A stretch of DNA of 64,000 nt, from NCBI GenBank assembly GCA_965213595.1, contig CBDBZO010000001.1, forward strand, positions 496,001-560,000, in the 5' to 3' direction. The notes beneath the pieces are model-generated. The model saw nothing but the letters and a program-made list of their open reading frames with translations. It was not told where the DNA came from and ran no database searches. The translations under genes were made by a program, and so were the position numbers. Every line of letters starts with the position of its first letter. Within the stretch, counting starts at the first letter, position 1. Shown piece by piece: positions 62,649 to 64,000 of this stretch. This DNA is from JBCCFC01 sp965213595. Its GTDB lineage: Bacteria > Chloroflexota > Anaerolineae > Caldilineales > Caldilineaceae.

Positions 62649-62777
62649 TGCTATACTCTGTACCCATAGATGCTGTGTACGAAATCAAGCAGAAGAGCGA
62701 TCCACGAAGGGCACGAAGTTACACGAAGGAAGAACGTCGACGAAAAAATCTTCGCGTTTCTTCGTGCCCTTCATAGG
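62649..62777 (+). repeat. promoter-like TGCTATACT followed by CCACGAAG inverted repeat, copy 2
   Basis: An extended -10 motif (TGCTATACT, 62649-62657) precedes an inverted repeat with arms 62702-62729 and 62750-62777 (CCACGAAGGGCACGAAG and complement). If the promoter is real, the hairpin lies in the leader of the dehydrogenase gene. Confidence 0.7.
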
Positions 62778-62808
62778 CCACTTTCTTCAACACTTAGCGG
62801 ACGATTTA

Positions 62809-63960
62809 ATGCGTGAAGTTCCCGTAATTCTATTTGGCCTCGGCGGCGTCGGACGGGCTTTTGTCCAGCAAGTTCTCGATCTGCGCGACTTTCACGGGCG
62901 CGAGCACGGCCTGCGCCTCGATTTTACGGCTCTCTGCGACAGCAATGGCGCAATCGTCGCGGGGGGTGGCGCACGAGGCGAATCGACGGGCGCGCTGGCC
63001 GACGCCCTGCTGCGCGACTTGCTGTCGCACAAGGCGCGGGGCGGGCGCCTGGCCGAGCACGGGGCGGGCGCGGCGCAGCGTGACCTCGCGGCGATCGTCG
63101 ACTTAGCCGGTCGCGCGGGAGCGGTGGTGGTGGACTGCACGGCCAGCGAGCAGACCGTCTCGGCGCTGCGCTTTGCGCTGGAGCGGGGCTACCGGATCGT
63201 GCTTGCCAACAAAGTCCCGCTCACGGTGGGGCTGGAAGCGTACAACGCGCTCACCCGCAGCGGCGACCCACCCGCCGTCGACGCCATCGACGACGCGCCG
63301 CGCGTGCTCCACCGCGCGCGCTGGGAAACAACCGTCGGTGCGGGGCTGCCGGTGATCGCCACGCTCAACCGGCTGATCGCCAGCGGCGATGAGGTCTCGC
63401 ATATTGCGGGAACCTTTAGCGGCACGCTCGGCTATGTGATGACGGGCCTGCAGGAAGGCCAGGCCTTTAGCGCCATCGTGCGCGACGCGTTTGAGCAGGG
63501 CTACACCGAGCCCGACCCGCGCGACGATCTAGGCGGTATCGACGTGGCGCGCAAGGCGCTGATTTTGGCGCGCGGCCTGGGCTGGCCGCTAAATTTGCGC
63601 GACGTGGCGGTCGAGGGGCTGTACCCCAGCGAGATGAACGATTTGTCGGTGGACGAATTCATGCAGGCCCTGCCCAAGCTCGACGAGCGCTTCGCCGAGC
63701 AGGTCGAGCAGGCGGCAGCGGCGGGGAAAGTCCTGCGCTATGCGGCGACAGTCGCAGACGGCGCGTGCAGCGTTGGCCCACAGGCCGTCGACGCCGACAG
63801 CCCGCTTGGTCGGCTGACGGGCACGGACAATCTCGTGGAATTTACCACGCGCTGGTACAGCCCCAACCCGCTTGTGATCCAGGGCCGCGGCGCGGGCGTC
63901 GAGGCCACGGCGGCGGGGGTGTTGAGCGATGTGGTGGAGCTGGCATTTGTGGGCGGGTAG
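62809..63960 (+). CDS. hom: homoserine dehydrogenase
   Basis: 383-residue NAD(P)-dependent enzyme making homoserine from aspartate semialdehyde. The Rossmann motif is VILFGLGGVGRAFVQQVLDL at residue 6. Cofactor and catalytic parts follow: VVDCTASEQTVSAL, IVLANKVPLTVGLEAYNAL, and WETTVGAGLPVIATLNRLIA then HIAGTFSGTLGYVMTGLQEG. The Asp/Lys region is TEPDPRDDLGGIDVARKALI. There is no C-terminal ACT domain. I chose the ATG at 62809 because the Rossmann strand follows directly; the longer ORF only translates the repeat. It continues the aspartate pathway begun by the upstream kinase. Confidence 0.95.
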   Translation: MREVPVILFGLGGVGRAFVQQVLDLRDFHGREHGLRLDFTALCDSNGAIVAGGGARGESTGALADALLRDLLSHKARGGRLAEHGAGAAQRDLAAIVDLAGRAGAVVVDCTASEQTVSALRFALERGYRIVLANKVPLTVGLEAYNALTRSGDPPAVDAIDDAPRVLHRARWETTVGAGLPVIATLNRLIASGDEVSHIAGTFSGTLGYVMTGLQEGQAFSAIVRDAFEQGYTEPDPRDDLGGIDVARKALILARGLGWPLNLRDVAVEGLYPSEMNDLSVDEFMQALPKLDERFAEQVEQAAAAGKVLRYAATVADGACSVGPQAVDADSPLGRLTGTDNLVEFTTRWYSPNPLVIQGRGAGVEATAAGVLSDVVELAFVGG

Positions 63961-63981
63961 CATTGATGAAAGGAATATAAA

Positions 63982-64000
63982 ATGGCTACAATTTACGGTA
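63982..64000 (+). CDS. start of a further gene cut by the window end
   Basis: AAAGGAATATAAA precedes an ATG that reads MATIYG to the edge. The spacing to the hom stop (21 bases) suggests the same operon. Threonine or methionine pathway genes would be expected here, but six codons cannot identify it. Confidence 0.5.

Overview
The window looks like a chromosomal segment of a G+C-rich bacterium, most likely Chloroflexota of the Anaerolineae/Caldilineae type. This is an inference. It rests on lipoprotein and secreted proteins with Thr/Pro linkers of the PTPTPT style, a DUF6391 protein, an Uma2 protein, a fused two-ATPase peptide importer subunit, non-pyrrolysine MttB-like proteins, many small toxin-antitoxin pairs, and hairpin repeats in almost every intergenic gap. 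No rRNA, tRNA, CRISPR array, phage module or transposase was seen.

Layout. Positions 1-6.9 kb hold transketolase, a YgiT/DUF4258 pair, a DUF6391 protein, a HigBA pair whose toxin has an internal stop, holA and recF. Positions 7-16.4 kb are accessory: a tandem GNAT protein, a MOSC protein, an orphan response regulator, BrnTA plus a HicA remnant, a fused FAD/2Fe-2S oxidoreductase subunit, a large DUF2325 protein, an M20 peptidase and an interrupted Uma2 gene. Positions 16.8-25.2 kb are a complete oligopeptide-type ABC importer (Tat lipoprotein, two permeases, fused ATPases) with an asparagine synthetase gene between the permeases. Positions 25.2-26.9 kb are a small A+T-richer islet with an HNH fusion protein and a putative toxin/DUF2283 pair. 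Positions 27-33.8 kb carry a CBM48 protein, DUF427, pgi, zwf, an aminotransferase and a TSUP permease.

Positions 34.1-40.5 kb are a cell-surface region: a PEP-CTERM-like protein, a gingipain-type C25 peptidase, rimI, a sortase and a LysM/FxLYD lipoprotein. Positions 40.7-45 kb have a phosphoesterase, a broken gamma-glutamylcyclotransferase-like gene, a VapBC-like pair, a GNAT and proA. Positions 45.1-53 kb are a sulfatase cluster: two Cys-type sulfatases, a BNR/LamG protein, a radical-SAM sulfatase maturase and an enolase-superfamily dehydratase. Positions 53-55.4 kb hold pdxT and pdxS, separated by a decayed PIN toxin-antitoxin pair. The rest carries an MttB-family methyltransferase, hisS, a carboxymuconolactone-decarboxylase-like protein, a GAF histidine kinase, aspartate kinase, homoserine dehydrogenase and the start of one more gene.

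Two global patterns stand out. First, more than twenty intergenic inverted repeats share one architecture (arms built of short degenerate units around a spacer) but have different sequences. Second, at least nine genes are interrupted by a single-base indel or one in-frame TAG. Some are decaying toxin-antitoxin genes. Others (recF, the oxidoreductase) may be assembly errors. Raw reads would decide.
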